64,000 nucleotides of DNA from Saccharomycopsis phalli (taxonomy: Eukaryota > Ascomycota > Saccharomycetes > Ascoideales > Saccharomycopsidaceae). The stretch covers positions 682,001 through 746,000 of the forward strand of contig CP073219.1 of assembly GCA_020342235.1 (NCBI GenBank). Direction: 5' to 3'. Position numbers and translations under genes: made by a program. The notes under the pieces were generated by a model. The model was not told where the DNA came from. It saw only the letters and a program-made list of their open reading frames with translations, and made no database searches. Below are positions 9,255-19,382 of this stretch, piece after piece. Position 1 is the stretch's first letter; every line of letters starts with the position of its first letter.

Positions 9255-10235
9255 TGTGACATCTGTATCTGCCGTGGCCAACATCATCATTTTCGGATTA
9301 AATAAAACCATTCGAGGCGTTGAATTGCCGCTGCTAAAGCTTTTGATAGGCGTGGTTACTTTCAGCTCACTATTGACCGCGTTCAAGTCCCATAGTTGCA
9401 ACAGGTTATCGCCGCTTCCCCCAAAGACAAATCTGCCATCCGGACTAAACGTCACTGATCCGGTATCGGGAAAGTTGCGAGGCTTCATGGGGCCATGTCC
9501 CTTTAACTTTGTAATTAATCCTCCTTCAAATGAGTCGAGAATATAATGGTACTGGTAATTTGTGCCCACCAATAAATACTTGCCGTCATTGGAAAACTCC
9601 ACTTTGCTCCATGCACTCAGCTCCAAGACACTGGTGTCGGTTTCAACTTTTTTCATGTCAAACACGATAAATGGCTCCTTGTCATAACTTCTGCAGTCAT
9701 ACAACCCTACTTCCTTTGTGACGGAATTGCCAATGGCAAACACCAATCCACTCGGGTCAAATGCACACACAGAAGGACTCCTACAGTTCATATAGCCCTG
9801 GCAATTTGGTGTCCGTAAATCCCACAACCGCACACTGTTATCATATGACGTAGTTATGAACATGTCGTCCACAGGACTGATCTCCAACGAGTTGACTAGA
9901 GCCTTGTGACCCTTGAAGTACCGTATATAAGTGTTATCGTGGAGTGACAAGTACCTTATAGTGTGTTCGTCCTTTGTAGAGGCATATAAGCAGTTCTTCT
10001 GGTGGTGGGTGAACTTTGCCAAGTGCGTTCCATACTTCTTACTGAGTACGTTCTTGGTATGTTTTCCATTTTTGCAGTCATACAATTGTATAGATTCATC
10101 GACTCCTGAGGATATGAGAAATTGGCCCGAGTCATCAAAGTCTAGAGAAGTCACAGGGGCATTATTTTTATGGTACTTGAAAGTCTTTGACGGACTGAAG
10201 GTACTAAATAAACCTTCAGTGATCTTACTGGTCAT
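9234..10235 (-). CDS. SWD2: Swd2-type WD40 protein (COMPASS and CPF subunit)
   Basis: 333 aa, WD40 repeats throughout. The N-terminus runs FSPSKTFKYH, then VTSLDFDDSGQFLISSGVDE. Further blades include YFKGHKALVNSLEISP, YDNSVRLWDLR and the late VTFSPDGRFVFGGSGDN. Length (S. cerevisiae Swd2 329 aa) and the KTFK-x-SLDF opening fit Swd2. In the family, this single protein serves both the Set1/COMPASS H3K4 methyltransferase and the cleavage/polyadenylation factor. PFS2 in this window is another CPF subunit. The last seven codons are tandemly duplicated beyond the stop (see repeat at 9142-9254), which is unusual. Divergently transcribed from the DUF1748 gene with two CACGTG boxes between. Confidence 0.88.
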   Translation of the reverse strand: MTSKITEGLFSTFSPSKTFKYHKNNAPVTSLDFDDSGQFLISSGVDESIQLYDCKNGKHTKNVLSKKYGTHLAKFTHHQKNCLYASTKDEHTIRYLSLHDNTYIRYFKGHKALVNSLEISPVDDMFITTSYDNSVRLWDLRTPNCQGYMNCRSPSVCAFDPSGLVFAIGNSVTKEVGLYDCRSYDKEPFIVFDMKKVETDTSVLELSAWSKVEFSNDGKYLLVGTNYQYHYILDSFEGGLITKLKGHGPMKPRNFPDTGSVTFSPDGRFVFGGSGDNLLQLWDLNAVNSELKVTTPIKSFSSGNSTPRMVLFNPKMMMLATADTDVTMWLPEV

Positions 10236-10285
10236 GTTGACAGATTGGCGAGCGAAATTTCGCGAATATGCATCAGTTACCCGGA

Positions 10286-10291
10286 CACGTG
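10286..10291. promoter_or_regulatory. CACGTG box upstream of SWD2
   Basis: Sequence ACACGTGA, 51 bp before the SWD2 ATG, in the 247-bp divergent promoter shared with the DUF1748 gene. Confidence 0.45.
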
Positions 10292-10429
10292 ATTTGGCGA
10301 GAGTAGCGGTGGGTTGGGAGGAGCTAGATGGGGGCGTTAAATGAAGAAACTATTTATATTTTATTTGAAGACAGTTTTTACATGTTTTGTACGTTTTCCT
10401 TGTTGATAGGCCAGAAGGACGACGCATAT

Positions 10430-10435
10430 CACGTG
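10430..10435. promoter_or_regulatory. CACGTG box upstream of the DUF1748 gene
   Basis: Sequence ATCACGTGAC, about 48 bp before the DUF1748 start codon. It is the second such box in this divergent intergenic region. Confidence 0.45.
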
Positions 10436-10482
10436 ACCACTATTCATATGCGGATACTCCTTGACAAAGTGGACCGAGAAAC

Positions 10483-10866
10483 ATGGCAGTAAGTTGGGCT
10501 GGAAATGGGTTGCGAGAAATACTAATTTTGTAGTTGGGAAAAATCACACACTATGCGATCGATTTGTTGCTTCTTTCGATGTTGCTTGCCGGGGTCAGAC
10601 GGGATACTGGGTACTTTTTGGAGCCTGGCCAGTTTGCATCGTACGACTTGAGACGGTACCTTGCCAAATATTTGCTGTACGGGGAGAAGGCGTATGACTA
10701 TTTTGTCGGGATGTTGAAGTTTACAGGGTACTTTAAGTTGCAACGGTTCAACAACATCAAGCGGTTTGTGAACGACGTGAACGACACGCTCAACACCGGG
10801 GACAAGATCCGGCCGCTAAATGGCGAGGATTCATATGCGGATATTCGGGACGAGAACTTTAGATAG
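10483..10866 (+). CDS. DUF1748 family protein, spliced
   Basis: Two exons. Exon 1 is only ATG GCA (10483-10488). The intron is 10489-10533 (45 nt): donor GTAAGT, branch site TACTAAT, acceptor TTGTAG. Exon 2 is 10534-10866. The spliced protein is about 112 aa and starts MALGKITHYAIDLLLLSMLL, followed by AGVRRDTGY. This matches the fungal DUF1748 signature (M-x-LGK-x-HY-x-D-x-x-LxS-x-x-LAG-x-(K/R)-R-x-TG). One N-terminal hydrophobic helix suggests a small membrane protein, perhaps mitochondrial; function is unknown to me. The C-terminal 40 residues beyond the domain are an extension. The splice model rests on consensus sites plus restoration of the conserved N-terminus. Confidence 0.8.
10489..10533 (+). 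other. 45-nt intron in the DUF1748 gene
   Basis: GTAAGT donor, TACTAAT branch sequence with about 7 nt to the TAG acceptor. The phase is 0, after the second codon. Confidence 0.8.
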
Positions 10867-10992
10867 AGAAATGTATATTTTTCGTTGGACGCTTGTATGC
10901 ATGGTGTAGTAGTGGGTTTTGCACGGGAGTAAAAATGGTTGTGTGACTAATGTATATATTTTTCGGCGATTTCCCAGTTTGCTTTACGCGCA

Positions 10993-12505
10993 ATGTTGAG
11001 AAACACCCTTCGAGTAAGAACGATCCGAGCTATTCAATTGGTAAGTATAAATATATATAAAAAAAAAGCAGAACTAACGAGCGCAGCCTGCTGTCCGCAG
11101 TTTGAGCACCAACCAATTGCGGTTAATTTCCAAGCCCGTTGGCGAGATTGACCCCGAAATGGCGCTGATTTTGGCCCAAGAGAAGCAGCGGCAAAAGAAC
11201 TCAATCACGTTGATTCCCTCGGAGAACTTCACGTCGCAGGCGGTGATGGACTTGTTGGGCTCGCCGATGCAGAACAAGTACTCAGAGGGATACCCTGGGG
11301 AGCGGTACTATGGCGGAAACGAGTTCATTGACCAGTCTGAGGCACTCTGCCAGAAGCGGGCGCTCGAGTCGTTTGCGCTTGACCCGCAGCAGTGGGGGGT
11401 CAATGTGCAGGCCTTGTCCGGTGCCCCTGCGAACTTGTACGCATACTCGGCGGTGCTTGACGTGGGCGACCGGCTCATGGGCCTCGATCTCCCGCATGGA
11501 GGGCACTTGTCGCATGGGTACCAGACAAACAGCACCAAGATCTCGTACATCAGCAAGTACTTCCAAACGATGCCGTACCGGCTTGACGAGTCGACCGGGC
11601 TCATTGACTACGAGCAGTTGGAGAAGTCCGCCGAGCTCTTCCGGCCCAAGATCATTGTCGCGGGAGCGTCAGCGTATGCTCGGGTGATTGACTATGCGAG
11701 AATCCGCAAAATCGCCGACAAGGTCGGGGCGTATGTTCTCTCGGACATGGCGCACATCTCGGGGCTTGTGGCTGCCGGGGTCACAGAGTCGCCATTCCCA
11801 TACTCGGACATTGTCACCACCACGACCCACAAGTCGCTCCGGGGACCTCGGGGCGCGATCATCTTCTACCGCAAGGGCGTGCGTAAGGTCACAAAGAAGG
11901 GCAAGGAAATCATGTACGACTTGGACAAGAAAATCAACTTCTCAGTGTTCCCGGGCCACCAGGGCGGACCGCACAACCACACCATCTCTGCGCTTGCCGT
12001 GGCCCTCAAGCAGACCCAGACACCGGAGTTCCGGCAGTACCAGGAGGAGATTGTGGCCAATGCGGCGGCGTTTGCCGACGCGTTGCGCGCCAAGTCGTTC
12101 AGCATGGTGTCTGGCGGCACCGACAACCACTTGATCCTCATCGACTTGCGGAGCAAGGGCATCGACGGTGCACGTGTCGAGGCCGTCTTGGAGCGCATGA
12201 ACATCGCTGCCAACAAAAACACAATTCCTGGCGACAAGTCTGCGCTCTTCCCGTCAGGGCTTCGGGTCGGCACTCCGGCCATGACGACCCGAGGGTTCGA
12301 CCCCGCAGCGTTTGACCGGGTCGTCGACTACTTGGACAAGGCGGTGGCAATTGCCCTCGACTTGAAGGGCTCGGTGCACGGGTCTTCGCCAAAGGAGCTT
12401 CTTGCCAACTTCAAGCTTGCAGCAGACGAGTCGCCCGAGATCAAGCTGCTTGCAGTCGAGGTTGCAGATTGGGCCAGCACCTATCCTGTTCCTGGCGAGT
12501 TCTAG
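10993..12505 (+). CDS. SHM1: serine hydroxymethyltransferase, mitochondrial, spliced
   Basis: Exon 1 is 10993-11040, the intron 11041-11086, and exon 2 11087-12505, giving about 488 aa. Exon 1 encodes [16 protein letters not shown], basic and without acidic residues, a typical matrix presequence. It joins PAVRSLST and then the SHMT body. Conserved blocks are [37 protein letters not shown], the PLP-lysine block [13 protein letters not shown], and [11 protein letters not shown]. The enzyme converts serine and THF to glycine and 5,10-methylene-THF. I chose the presequence-bearing start because it is in frame through a consensus intron (GTAAGT, GAACTAAC, GCGCAG). An alternative acceptor at 11100 would break the frame. 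The presequence makes this the mitochondrial isozyme rather than SHM2. Codon use is strongly biased, as in highly expressed genes. Confidence 0.92.
11041..11086 (+). other. 46-nt intron in SHM1
   Basis: Donor GTAAGT directly after codon 16, branch sequence CTAAC at about 11074-11078, acceptor GCAG at 11086. The branch-to-acceptor distance is only about 8-10 nt. Confidence 0.78.
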
Positions 12506-12958
12506 ATTTAGGTTGATGTATTACGTATGTATTCACATGTATTGTCTCCTGCCCCTCGGTTGACGTAGTACCTTTACATGCCAACGTATGATCTAATGGT
12601 CTTATATACGGCTCCACAGTGTTCCTGGCAAAATTGATCTTCCCCTGCGTTTTTTTTTTCTCAACTCGGATCGACCCCTACTGCCGTCGCCCAGTGGCTC
12701 CTTAGCCAACCTTGGCAAAAACACGCTGCTTCTCAATCAAACCGGGCTTTATATTTGTATCCACCCTCGCGGTATTCGTATCCGCACGGGCGGTATTCAT
12801 CGCTACCTGCATATTCTACTCGGTATACAAAATATTTCTTAGTATATACACACTTCTAAACCCCTACTTGCAACTAAACGCATGCCTTTTTGCAGTCTTT
12901 GTGTACGATATTATTATTCCATGCCTCATAAACAATGCCAACGTGCAAACCTAATTCA
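12506..12958. other. intergenic region between convergent SHM1 and the 921-aa gene
   Basis: 453 bp with a T9 tract near 12650. A hydrophobic plus-strand frame has no ATG near its start and is probably chance. A short minus-strand frame (12702-12812) looks more coding-like and is listed separately. Confidence 0.5.
12702..12812 (-). CDS. possible 36-codon small ORF
   Basis: ATG at 12810-12812, TAA at 12702-12704. The peptide starts MQVAMNTARADTNTARVDTN, so the ARADTNT/ARVDTN part is an internal duplication. It ends IKPGLIEKQRVFAKVG. The codon mix is protein-like, but I find no family, and at this length chance is a real alternative. Confidence 0.25.
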   Translation of the reverse strand: MQVAMNTARADTNTARVDTNIKPGLIEKQRVFAKVG

Positions 12959-15724
12959 CTATTTAAACCCTTCCAACGCCCTCAACGCATTGTTCATCCG
13001 ATTAATCCCTTCGTCATACCTGGTTGGGTCTGCAATCATGTCTGCAGTCAACCGACTCAAGGCATCCACAACCTTCTCCAATAGCCGCTTTTCGCCACTA
13101 GGAAGCGACAAGTCTTTGAATTCCTGGCCAATGGCCGTTCCTTCAGTAGCCTCCAACATTCGCGCAACCGACTTGTAGTCAAACGGCCGGGTCTTGCTTG
13201 ATCTTCTCTTTCGATGCTTGGACTTTGTGCTGGACTCTTTTTCACCATATTCCTTGGAAGCTGGGTCTTTCGAGACATATTCCTTGGAAGCTGGGTCTTT
13301 CGAGACATATTCCTTTGAAGCTGGGTCTTTAGAGACATGCTGCTTTGAAGTCAGTTTTCTCAAGCCAGGTTCCAACACAGGTTCCAACACAGGTTCCAAC
13401 ACAGGTTCCAGCACAGGTTCCTTTGACAAAGGCTCATTTAACACAAGCTCGTTTAAATATGGTTTCTCCGAGACATGCTCCTTTGAAAGAGATTTCTTTA
13501 AAACGGGTTCTCTTATGACAGGCTTCTCAAAGGTAGGCTTCTCAAAGGTAGGTTTCTCAAAGATAGGCTCCTTCAAAACAGGCTCCTTCAAAACAGGCTC
13601 CTTCAAAACAGGCTCCTTCAAAATAGGCTCCTTCAATGTAGACTGGCCAAAAACCGGCCCCTCATACGACTCCCTTATAGTAGGCTCCTTGATAAACTCC
13701 TTCGCAACAGACCCCCTATCAGTAGACTCCTTCTCAGGCTCCTCTGGCAATGACCGGAACGAAATCCCCTCAAAACGATCATCTTCCAGATGGGCAGTGT
13801 CATGCAACTGCTTGTCCACCTCCTTTGTAAGATCGTCAAATGGCTTCTTTGGCGACGTGCTGAATTGGCCCGTTGGCTGTGTAGTCAGATAACTGGTCTT
13901 ACCAGCTTCCGAACCGGTTGGAGGAATAGGCAATGGTCGGCTCACGACTCTTTGACCAGGCTCCTGCTTGCGCTTCTTGACAACCAACGGCGGCTCGCTC
14001 CGAATGCTGCTCTTCATGCTGTTGGAAAGCGAAATCTCGCGATCCGGGAACGTCTGGTCGATTGAGGCATCGTCAAACGCATCTGACTTGTACCGCTGGT
14101 GGTGGTAGTTCAATGAGCTTTGAGGGAACGGAATGTCTTCCTTCTTGGTCACTTTTGAAGAAGGCGACACCAAGGATTCCTGCGGAGGAACAGTGGCATC
14201 CTCAGGAATCATTTCTGCCACGGTTGGAACAGAAACATTGCGGTGGCTAGACTCGAACGGATTGTTTGTACCCCTGGTTTCAGGCTTGTCAGCCTCGAAC
14301 GAAGCGTCAGTTGACATCAATGGCGAGTGGTCGACAAGCGAGGTGCTTCTAGACTTTGGGAGCCTAGTTGTAGCCGACGAGCGGAGTTTCATTTCGTTGA
14401 TGAGCGTGGTGATTTGCTCGTCATCGGTGAGGTCCAAGTCCCTCAACACTGGGTTGTTTTCCGTGGGAGGGCGTAGTTCCATGTTGAGGTTGCGGGTGGA
14501 GGACATGGAGATCTCGGAAGAGTCGTGCTTGATGGACGGTTTTGAGTCGTCGTTGACAAAGCGCAAGTCGCTGTTGCGCATGGTGTTGAGCATTGTCTTG
14601 TTATCCAAGGAATTGAAGGACATGCTATCAAAGTCAAACGTATCCAGGAGATACTTCAGGTCCAGGTAGATGGCCTTTGCGTCCTCCTCGCTCTTTGGCG
14701 GCGGCTTCTTCATCTGCTTCTTCTCGTGAAACACGCCAGTGTCCGAGTCCTTTTTTGGTGGCAGAGGCCGGTTTGGCGACCGTGGAGGGATCTCAGTGGA
14801 TTCGATTGTGGGAGACTTTGTCAAGTCCGGTTTGGTGTCCGGAGATAGAATGTCGGGTGCCGGGATGATGTCCTTGATGTTGTGGATCGAGGAATTTCTG
14901 CTGTGTTTTGAATTGGCCGAGTCGGGAGATCTCAAGAGCGAATTTGTCACTGGGAGATCCTTGGTGATGTCAATGTCCAAGTTGGAGACAAAACTTTTTC
15001 TCTTGCTAAACGAGTCGCGTGGTGCAGACAAGGCCTCGCCGGCCTTGAAGCTGTTGTGGTATGCACCAGTCCCGAAGTAGCTGTTGCTGGCGGAGAAATA
15101 GCCCTGCGTGCTAGACGGGGTCAGCATGGTGACGTTTTTCGTGGGAACTTTGGAGTAGTATTCGGAGGACATTGAGCGCCGTTTTTTCGCATTGTGACGC
15201 CGGTGCTCGTCCAGGCTGCTACCGGTGTAGCCGTTGCTGGTCACTGGCCGTGGGACCGAGTTTAAGCTCTGGGATGTTGAGTAGTAGCGTTCGTGGGTTG
15301 GTTCCATATCGAGCTGCAGGTGGTTCTGAGCGGACGGATTGAGGGTTTCCACGGGCTTATTGATGCTCTGATTGGCGATATTCTTGGGCAGGTCCTTTGG
15401 AAAATCGGCTGCTGGAGCGTGGGATAATTCGTGGTCCGAGTCCAAGGAGCTCTCGTAGTTTGGCACCGTGGTTATGTCCTGAGGGGGTGAGCTGAGGGAA
15501 TAGGACTGGCCGTTGGCGGAGGCGGAGCCCTTTTCGGGGACTAGCAAATCCTCGCGCAATGGCGACGACAACGGGGTGTGATACTCCTCTTGCGATGGGA
15601 ATTGTAGATCTGGTCTGTCGTAGGCGTCGTTAAACCCCCCCGAGTAGCTGAGCCGTTTGGATATATACGACAACGGAGGGATGTTGGTGGCGGCGGATTT
15701 CCTTGGTGGTTCGAGAGAGGTCAT
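12959..15724 (-). CDS. large disordered protein with C-terminal repeats, unidentified
   Basis: 921 aa, mostly Ser/Pro/Asn-rich low-complexity sequence. From about residue 690 to 860 there are coding tandem repeats: a pentapeptide K-E-P-V-L series, an E-K-P-T-F series, a tetrapeptide V-L-E-P series, and three copies of a ten-residue unit (VSKDPASKEY). These are followed by a basic stretch (KSKHRKRRSSKTR). The final 75 residues look like a folded helical domain: SVARMLEATEGTAIGQEF, EKRLLEKVVDALSRLTADMI and YDEGINRMNNALRALEGF. The layout suggests a phosphorylated scaffold, perhaps of the cell cortex or bud neck. A link to Nba1/Nis1-type proteins crossed my mind but I cannot support it. Convergent with SHM1. 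Confidence 0.7.
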   Translation of the reverse strand: MTSLEPPRKSAATNIPPLSYISKRLSYSGGFNDAYDRPDLQFPSQEEYHTPLSSPLREDLLVPEKGSASANGQSYSLSSPPQDITTVPNYESSLDSDHELSHAPAADFPKDLPKNIANQSINKPVETLNPSAQNHLQLDMEPTHERYYSTSQSLNSVPRPVTSNGYTGSSLDEHRRHNAKKRRSMSSEYYSKVPTKNVTMLTPSSTQGYFSASNSYFGTGAYHNSFKAGEALSAPRDSFSKRKSFVSNLDIDITKDLPVTNSLLRSPDSANSKHSRNSSIHNIKDIIPAPDILSPDTKPDLTKSPTIESTEIPPRSPNRPLPPKKDSDTGVFHEKKQMKKPPPKSEEDAKAIYLDLKYLLDTFDFDSMSFNSLDNKTMLNTMRNSDLRFVNDDSKPSIKHDSSEISMSSTRNLNMELRPPTENNPVLRDLDLTDDEQITTLINEMKLRSSATTRLPKSRSTSLVDHSPLMSTDASFEADKPETRGTNNPFESSHRNVSVPTVAEMIPEDATVPPQESLVSPSSKVTKKEDIPFPQSSLNYHHQRYKSDAFDDASIDQTFPDREISLSNSMKSSIRSEPPLVVKKRKQEPGQRVVSRPLPIPPTGSEAGKTSYLTTQPTGQFSTSPKKPFDDLTKEVDKQLHDTAHLEDDRFEGISFRSLPEEPEKESTDRGSVAKEFIKEPTIRESYEGPVFGQSTLKEPILKEPVLKEPVLKEPVLKEPIFEKPTFEKPTFEKPVIREPVLKKSLSKEHVSEKPYLNELVLNEPLSKEPVLEPVLEPVLEPVLEPGLRKLTSKQHVSKDPASKEYVSKDPASKEYVSKDPASKEYGEKESSTKSKHRKRRSSKTRPFDYKSVARMLEATEGTAIGQEFKDLSLPSGEKRLLEKVVDALSRLTADMIADPTRYDEGINRMNNALRALEGFK
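13240..13660. repeat. in-frame coding minisatellites in the 921-aa gene
   Basis: Several in-frame arrays sit next to each other: a 30-bp unit three times (about 13240-13340), a 12-bp unit about four times (about 13370-13425), and 15-bp units (about 13510-13640). All unit lengths are multiples of three, so copy-number change would keep the frame. The encoded units are VSKDPASKEY, VLEP, EKPTF and KEPVL. Confidence 0.9.
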
Positions 15725-16355
15725 TGTGGAAAAGGGATGGGAGTAAAATTTGCAGACGTCACTCTTCTGATGGCCCGAGTATGTTTTTTTTTTGGTGTTT
15801 CAAAAGACGAGTAGGAATGCGTACAATGGCTCTGGCCGGCGATATATATTGCTGGGTAATCTCGGTGGCTGACTGGTGCACTACGAAATTGACTGGCTTG
15901 TATATACCCCTGAGGCTATTTTTAAATATATATACTGTGCCCGTCTATTACTTTCCTCAATCTGGAATTGGATAAACTATCGGGCTGGGCCTGCGCAATG
16001 ACATGCACCGCCCGTATTGTATTGCCCAGCTCCAATGTGTAGTTGCTGCTTTTGGAAGTCCCGTTTCCGTGCCGGGGCCACTGCCTATTTTTAGCCAGGC
16101 TGGGTGTTTTGCACTTTGACACCTTCCTTGAGTCGTGTCTCCACTTGACATATTTGCCAGGGTGTGGGTTTCACCCCATTATGATCCTGTCTACATTGCG
16201 CACCCACTCTCCAAAAACGTACTCGCATGCAAATGCCGGCCAATCATTTGGCAGCGGGATGTCATGGGGGGTATTACAACCCCTATGCACTAATCATGCT
16301 CTCCACTCTCTCCACAGTATTTAACCCGAGTCCAGGCGCCTGCTTTTTCAACCAC
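15725..16355. other. divergent promoter region of the 921-aa gene and CCP1
   Basis: 631 bp. A T9 tract lies near 15786 and TATATA sequences near 15840-15935. In-frame codons upstream of the chosen CCP1 start (16227-16355) stay open but encode no sensible targeting sequence. No RNA gene or repeat was seen. Confidence 0.5.
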
Positions 16356-17486
16356 ATGCTCAACACCACAAGAACCACCATCCGATCGTTTTCCCGCTCC
16401 GCCAGGCGGCTCAATGCCGCCTCCGCCGGAAAACCCGCTGGCGGAGGCAACGGCCTCATCTACACCCTTGGCGCCGCCGCATTGCTCGGCGGGGGTTACT
16501 ATTTCTACCTGCAAAACAGCTCCAAGAAAGACCTCCGGAGCCTCGGCAACCTTGCCACTGCCGCCAGCGTCTTGTCCCACGAGAATCCGCACTTTGAAGG
16601 GAGTCTCTTCCTGGCGTCAAGCGAGCACAAGGGGCTAGCAGACTACCAGCAGGTGTACAATGCCATTGCCGAGAAGATCGCCGACGAAGACGAGTATGAC
16701 GGCGGCATTGGCTACGGCCCGGTGCTTGTGCGCTTGGCCTGGCACGCGTCCGGGTCGTATGACAAGCACGACAAGTCTGACAAGAAGGGGGGCTCGTATG
16801 GGGGCACCATGGCACACAAGTTCGAGGCCGGAGACCCCGCGAACAACGGCTTGGGCCACGCGCGGGACTTTTTGGCGTCGATCCAGAAGCAGTACGAGTG
16901 GATTTCGCGCGGCGACTTGTACACGCTTGGCGGGGTGGCTGCGGTCCAGGAGATGAGCGGGCCGAAGATCAACTGGCGGCCGGGCCGCAAGAACTTGGAC
17001 GCGAGCTACCAGCCGCCGCACGGGCGGTTGCCGGACGCGTCGCAGGGCGCGACCCATGTGCGCGACGTGTTTTCGCGCTTGAACTTCTCGGACGAGGAGA
17101 CCGTGGCGTTGATTGGCGTGGGCCATGCGATTGGCCGGTGCCACAAGGCGAACTCTGGCTACGACGGGCCATGGACGTTTTCGCCCAACGTGATCACCAA
17201 CGAGTTTTTCAAGTTGATTTTGAACGAAAAGTGGCAGATCCGCAACTGGGACGGCGAGACCCAGTTTGAGGACGCCAAGACCAAGTCGTTGATGATGTTG
17301 CCGGCGGACTTTGCCTTGGTGTTTGACCCGAAGTTCAAGAAGATTTCCCAGGAGTATGCCAAGAACCAGGACAAGTTGTTTAAGGTGTTTGCCTCGTCGT
17401 TTGCGCGGTTGCTCGAGGGGGGCATTGAGTTTCCAAAAGGGCAAGGTCCTTGGCAGTTTAAGACTTTGGAGGAGCAAGGCAAGTGA
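16356..17486 (+). CDS. CCP1: cytochrome c peroxidase, mitochondrial
   Basis: 376 aa from the chosen ATG at 16356. The same frame is open upstream to 16227, but the presequence MLNTTRTTIRSFSRSARRLN starts here. A hydrophobic segment (GLIYTLGAAALLGGGYYFYL) follows, as in the bipartite intermembrane-space signal of yeast Ccp1 (361 aa). Catalytic residues are visible: distal Arg, Trp and His in VRLAWHASGS, the proximal heme-ligand His in GVGHAIGRCH, and the radical-site Trp in NSGYDGPW. The enzyme reduces hydrogen peroxide with electrons from cytochrome c. The position normally occupied by MGAHALGKTH reads IGVGHAIGRCH, so the His is kept but its neighbours differ. Codon bias is strong. Confidence 0.93.
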   Translation: MLNTTRTTIRSFSRSARRLNAASAGKPAGGGNGLIYTLGAAALLGGGYYFYLQNSSKKDLRSLGNLATAASVLSHENPHFEGSLFLASSEHKGLADYQQVYNAIAEKIADEDEYDGGIGYGPVLVRLAWHASGSYDKHDKSDKKGGSYGGTMAHKFEAGDPANNGLGHARDFLASIQKQYEWISRGDLYTLGGVAAVQEMSGPKINWRPGRKNLDASYQPPHGRLPDASQGATHVRDVFSRLNFSDEETVALIGVGHAIGRCHKANSGYDGPWTFSPNVITNEFFKLILNEKWQIRNWDGETQFEDAKTKSLMMLPADFALVFDPKFKKISQEYAKNQDKLFKVFASSFARLLEGGIEFPKGQGPWQFKTLEEQGK

Positions 17487-18173
17487 GTGGGTGAGTTGAG
17501 GGAAGTTAGTTGAGGCCAATCCACCTCAGCTAATTTACCTCGGCTAGTTGAATGCCCAAGTTAAGTACCGAGATACATTGAATATTCAGTCTATAGCCAA
17601 GTTATAGCATCTAGTTGGACAATATATACGTCGTTTTCATGTAGACAATACGATGGTCAATGTACGCCGTTTATATACATCAATGGTGCTGTAATATAAT
17701 AGGATACGACGTTGGCAAAATGGCTAAAATATATTCGCTTGACTATTTACATCTGAAAAAGGTAACATTCTTTGGTCAGAGAATGGACTTGGCTAGACCA
17801 TACCTTTGACTAGGAGACTGGGTCAAACAGCAAGCACAACAGAAAAAGAAAGGAAAGAACAAGCAAGGAACGTTTCAAGGAGAGCAATGAAGATCTTGAT
17901 AATAATCAGAGGTCATGAAAAGGATGTAGTGTTGTCGTGTAGAGGAAATGGACCTGGCTAGACCATTTCCTAGGAATCAAACCGACGGCGGATGAATTTT
18001 TTGGATAATTTTTCATCTCTTTATTACAGGTGCACTATATACGCTGTTTATATACGCAGTTTACATACTGGACTATCTATATAATAGGGTACACCCCCGG
18101 TAGCAAGCTACAGTCAACTGCATAGAATATTAGAATTAAATTACACTAACATCAGGAAACCGAACACCGCCTC
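17487..18173. other. intergenic region between convergent CCP1 and YDJ1
   Basis: 687 bp with no credible ORF. A 13-bp stretch, TGGCTAGACCAT- with an ATGGAC just before, occurs twice (about 17783-17802 and 17948-17967), a dispersed duplication of about 20 bp. The rest is AT-rich. Confidence 0.5.
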
Positions 18174-19382
18174 TTATTGAGAGGCACACTGAACACCAGG
18201 ACCTGCTTCCTCGTAATACTCATCCTCGTCAGTCACGCCGCCTCCTCTTCTCGAGTTGTGCTTGCTGGCATCAAACTCCTCCAAGTGCACCTCGTCGACA
18301 ATCGCATCCTTTGGAATCTTCACCGCCTCTCTTGGCGGCAACACCGTCTCCAAGGTCTTCAATTGGGCCTCGCTAGCAAACCCGTTCTTTGGGAACTCAA
18401 CCTCAAAGGTAATAAGCAAGTTCCCGTGACCCCCTACCTTGCGGATCGGCATACCTTGCCCGTCAATCACCTTGACCTGGCCCGGCGAAATAACCTCGCC
18501 TGGCAAAATATCAAACTTCACCCATGCGCCGCTGACATGCTTGAACGCCACTTCGCCACCGGCAATGGCAGTGAGCAAGTCGATCTTCTTCTTCAAGAGC
18601 AAGTCGTTGCCCTTTCTCTGGAACTCTGGGTGCTCCTTCTCTTGGATGATGATAATAACGTCTCCGGTGACGGTGTTTGGAGCTTGGTCGCCCTCGCCTC
18701 TGAACATCACTGTGTCGCCGTCCTTCATTCCCGGGTCGACATGCACCGTGAGAATCTTCTTCTCGGTGGTGAGCTTGCGGCCTTTACAATCTGGGCATCT
18801 GTCCTTTGGATTTATTATCGACCCCTCGCCCTCACAGACCTCACAGGTGGTCTGGAATCGCTGGATGACCGGGCCCATTTGCCGGGTGACAAACTTCACG
18901 CCCTGCCCGTTACACGAGTCACAGGTCTTGACCGCGCCCTTTTTGCCGCCTCTTCCCTCGCAGGTCTTACACAAGATGGTCTTGTTCAACGCCAACTTGG
19001 TCTGCTTGCCCTTGTACAACTCCTCCAAAGTAACATTGATCGCATGCTTGACGTCCTTGCCTCTTCTAGGGCCTTGAGGCGCGCCGCCCGCGCCACCAAA
19101 CATGCCGCCACCAAAGAACCGCGAGAATATGTCATTTGGATCCATGCCGCCACCCATTTGTGGCCCGTCCAAGCCAAACTCGTCGTACTGGGTACGCTTG
19201 GTCTCGTCGGACAACACCTCGTAGGCGGCTGTGATTTCCTTGAATTTTTCAGCGGCTTCCTCTGACGGGTTCTTATCAGGGTGGTACTTCAACGCGGACT
19301 TTCGGTAGGCCTTTTTGATTTGTGTGTCGGCGGCATCTGGGGATACTCCCAAAAGATCATATAATTTAGTGTCTTTGACCAT
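18174..19382 (-). CDS. YDJ1: type I J-protein Ydj1, farnesylated Hsp40
   Basis: 402 aa (S. cerevisiae Ydj1 409). A J domain at residues 5-70 has the HPDKN loop. Next come a G/F region rich in Gly-Gly-Met and four CxxCxGxG zinc-binding repeats at about 140-205 ([32 protein letters not shown]). The C-terminal substrate-binding domains end in the CaaX box CASQ, identical to that of Ydj1, which directs farnesylation. The protein stimulates cytosolic Hsp70 ATPase, assists mitochondrial and ER import, and anchors to ER membranes. A 10-bp tandem repeat sits in its upstream region (19545-19605). Confidence 0.95.
   Translation of the reverse strand: MVKDTKLYDLLGVSPDAADTQIKKAYRKSALKYHPDKNPSEEAAEKFKEITAAYEVLSDETKRTQYDEFGLDGPQMGGGMDPNDIFSRFFGGGMFGGAGGAPQGPRRGKDVKHAINVTLEELYKGKQTKLALNKTILCKTCEGRGGKKGAVKTCDSCNGQGVKFVTRQMGPVIQRFQTTCEVCEGEGSIINPKDRCPDCKGRKLTTEKKILTVHVDPGMKDGDTVMFRGEGDQAPNTVTGDVIIIIQEKEHPEFQRKGNDLLLKKKIDLLTAIAGGEVAFKHVSGAWVKFDILPGEVISPGQVKVIDGQGMPIRKVGGHGNLLITFEVEFPKNGFASEAQLKTLETVLPPREAVKIPKDAIVDEVHLEEFDASKHNSRRGGGVTDEDEYYEEAGPGVQCASQ

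Noticed and set aside
11101-11101. SHM1 3' splice site at 11100
   Set aside because: It would put exon 1 out of frame; the GCAG at 11086 keeps the frame and yields a sensible presequence.
12712-12954. Hydrophobic 80-codon plus-strand frame after SHM1
   Set aside because: No ATG at its start, pyrimidine-driven hydrophobicity, and no family signal.
13194-13892. 232-codon frame opposite the 921-aa gene
   Set aside because: Antisense shadow of in-frame repeats; the coding strand has the longer frame and a folded C-terminal domain.
16227-16355. Longer CCP1 start
   Set aside because: The added residues are not a targeting sequence; the presequence starts cleanly at 16356.
16635-17519. 294-codon minus-strand frame across CCP1
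   Set aside because: Antisense shadow produced by strongly biased GC-ending codons of CCP1.
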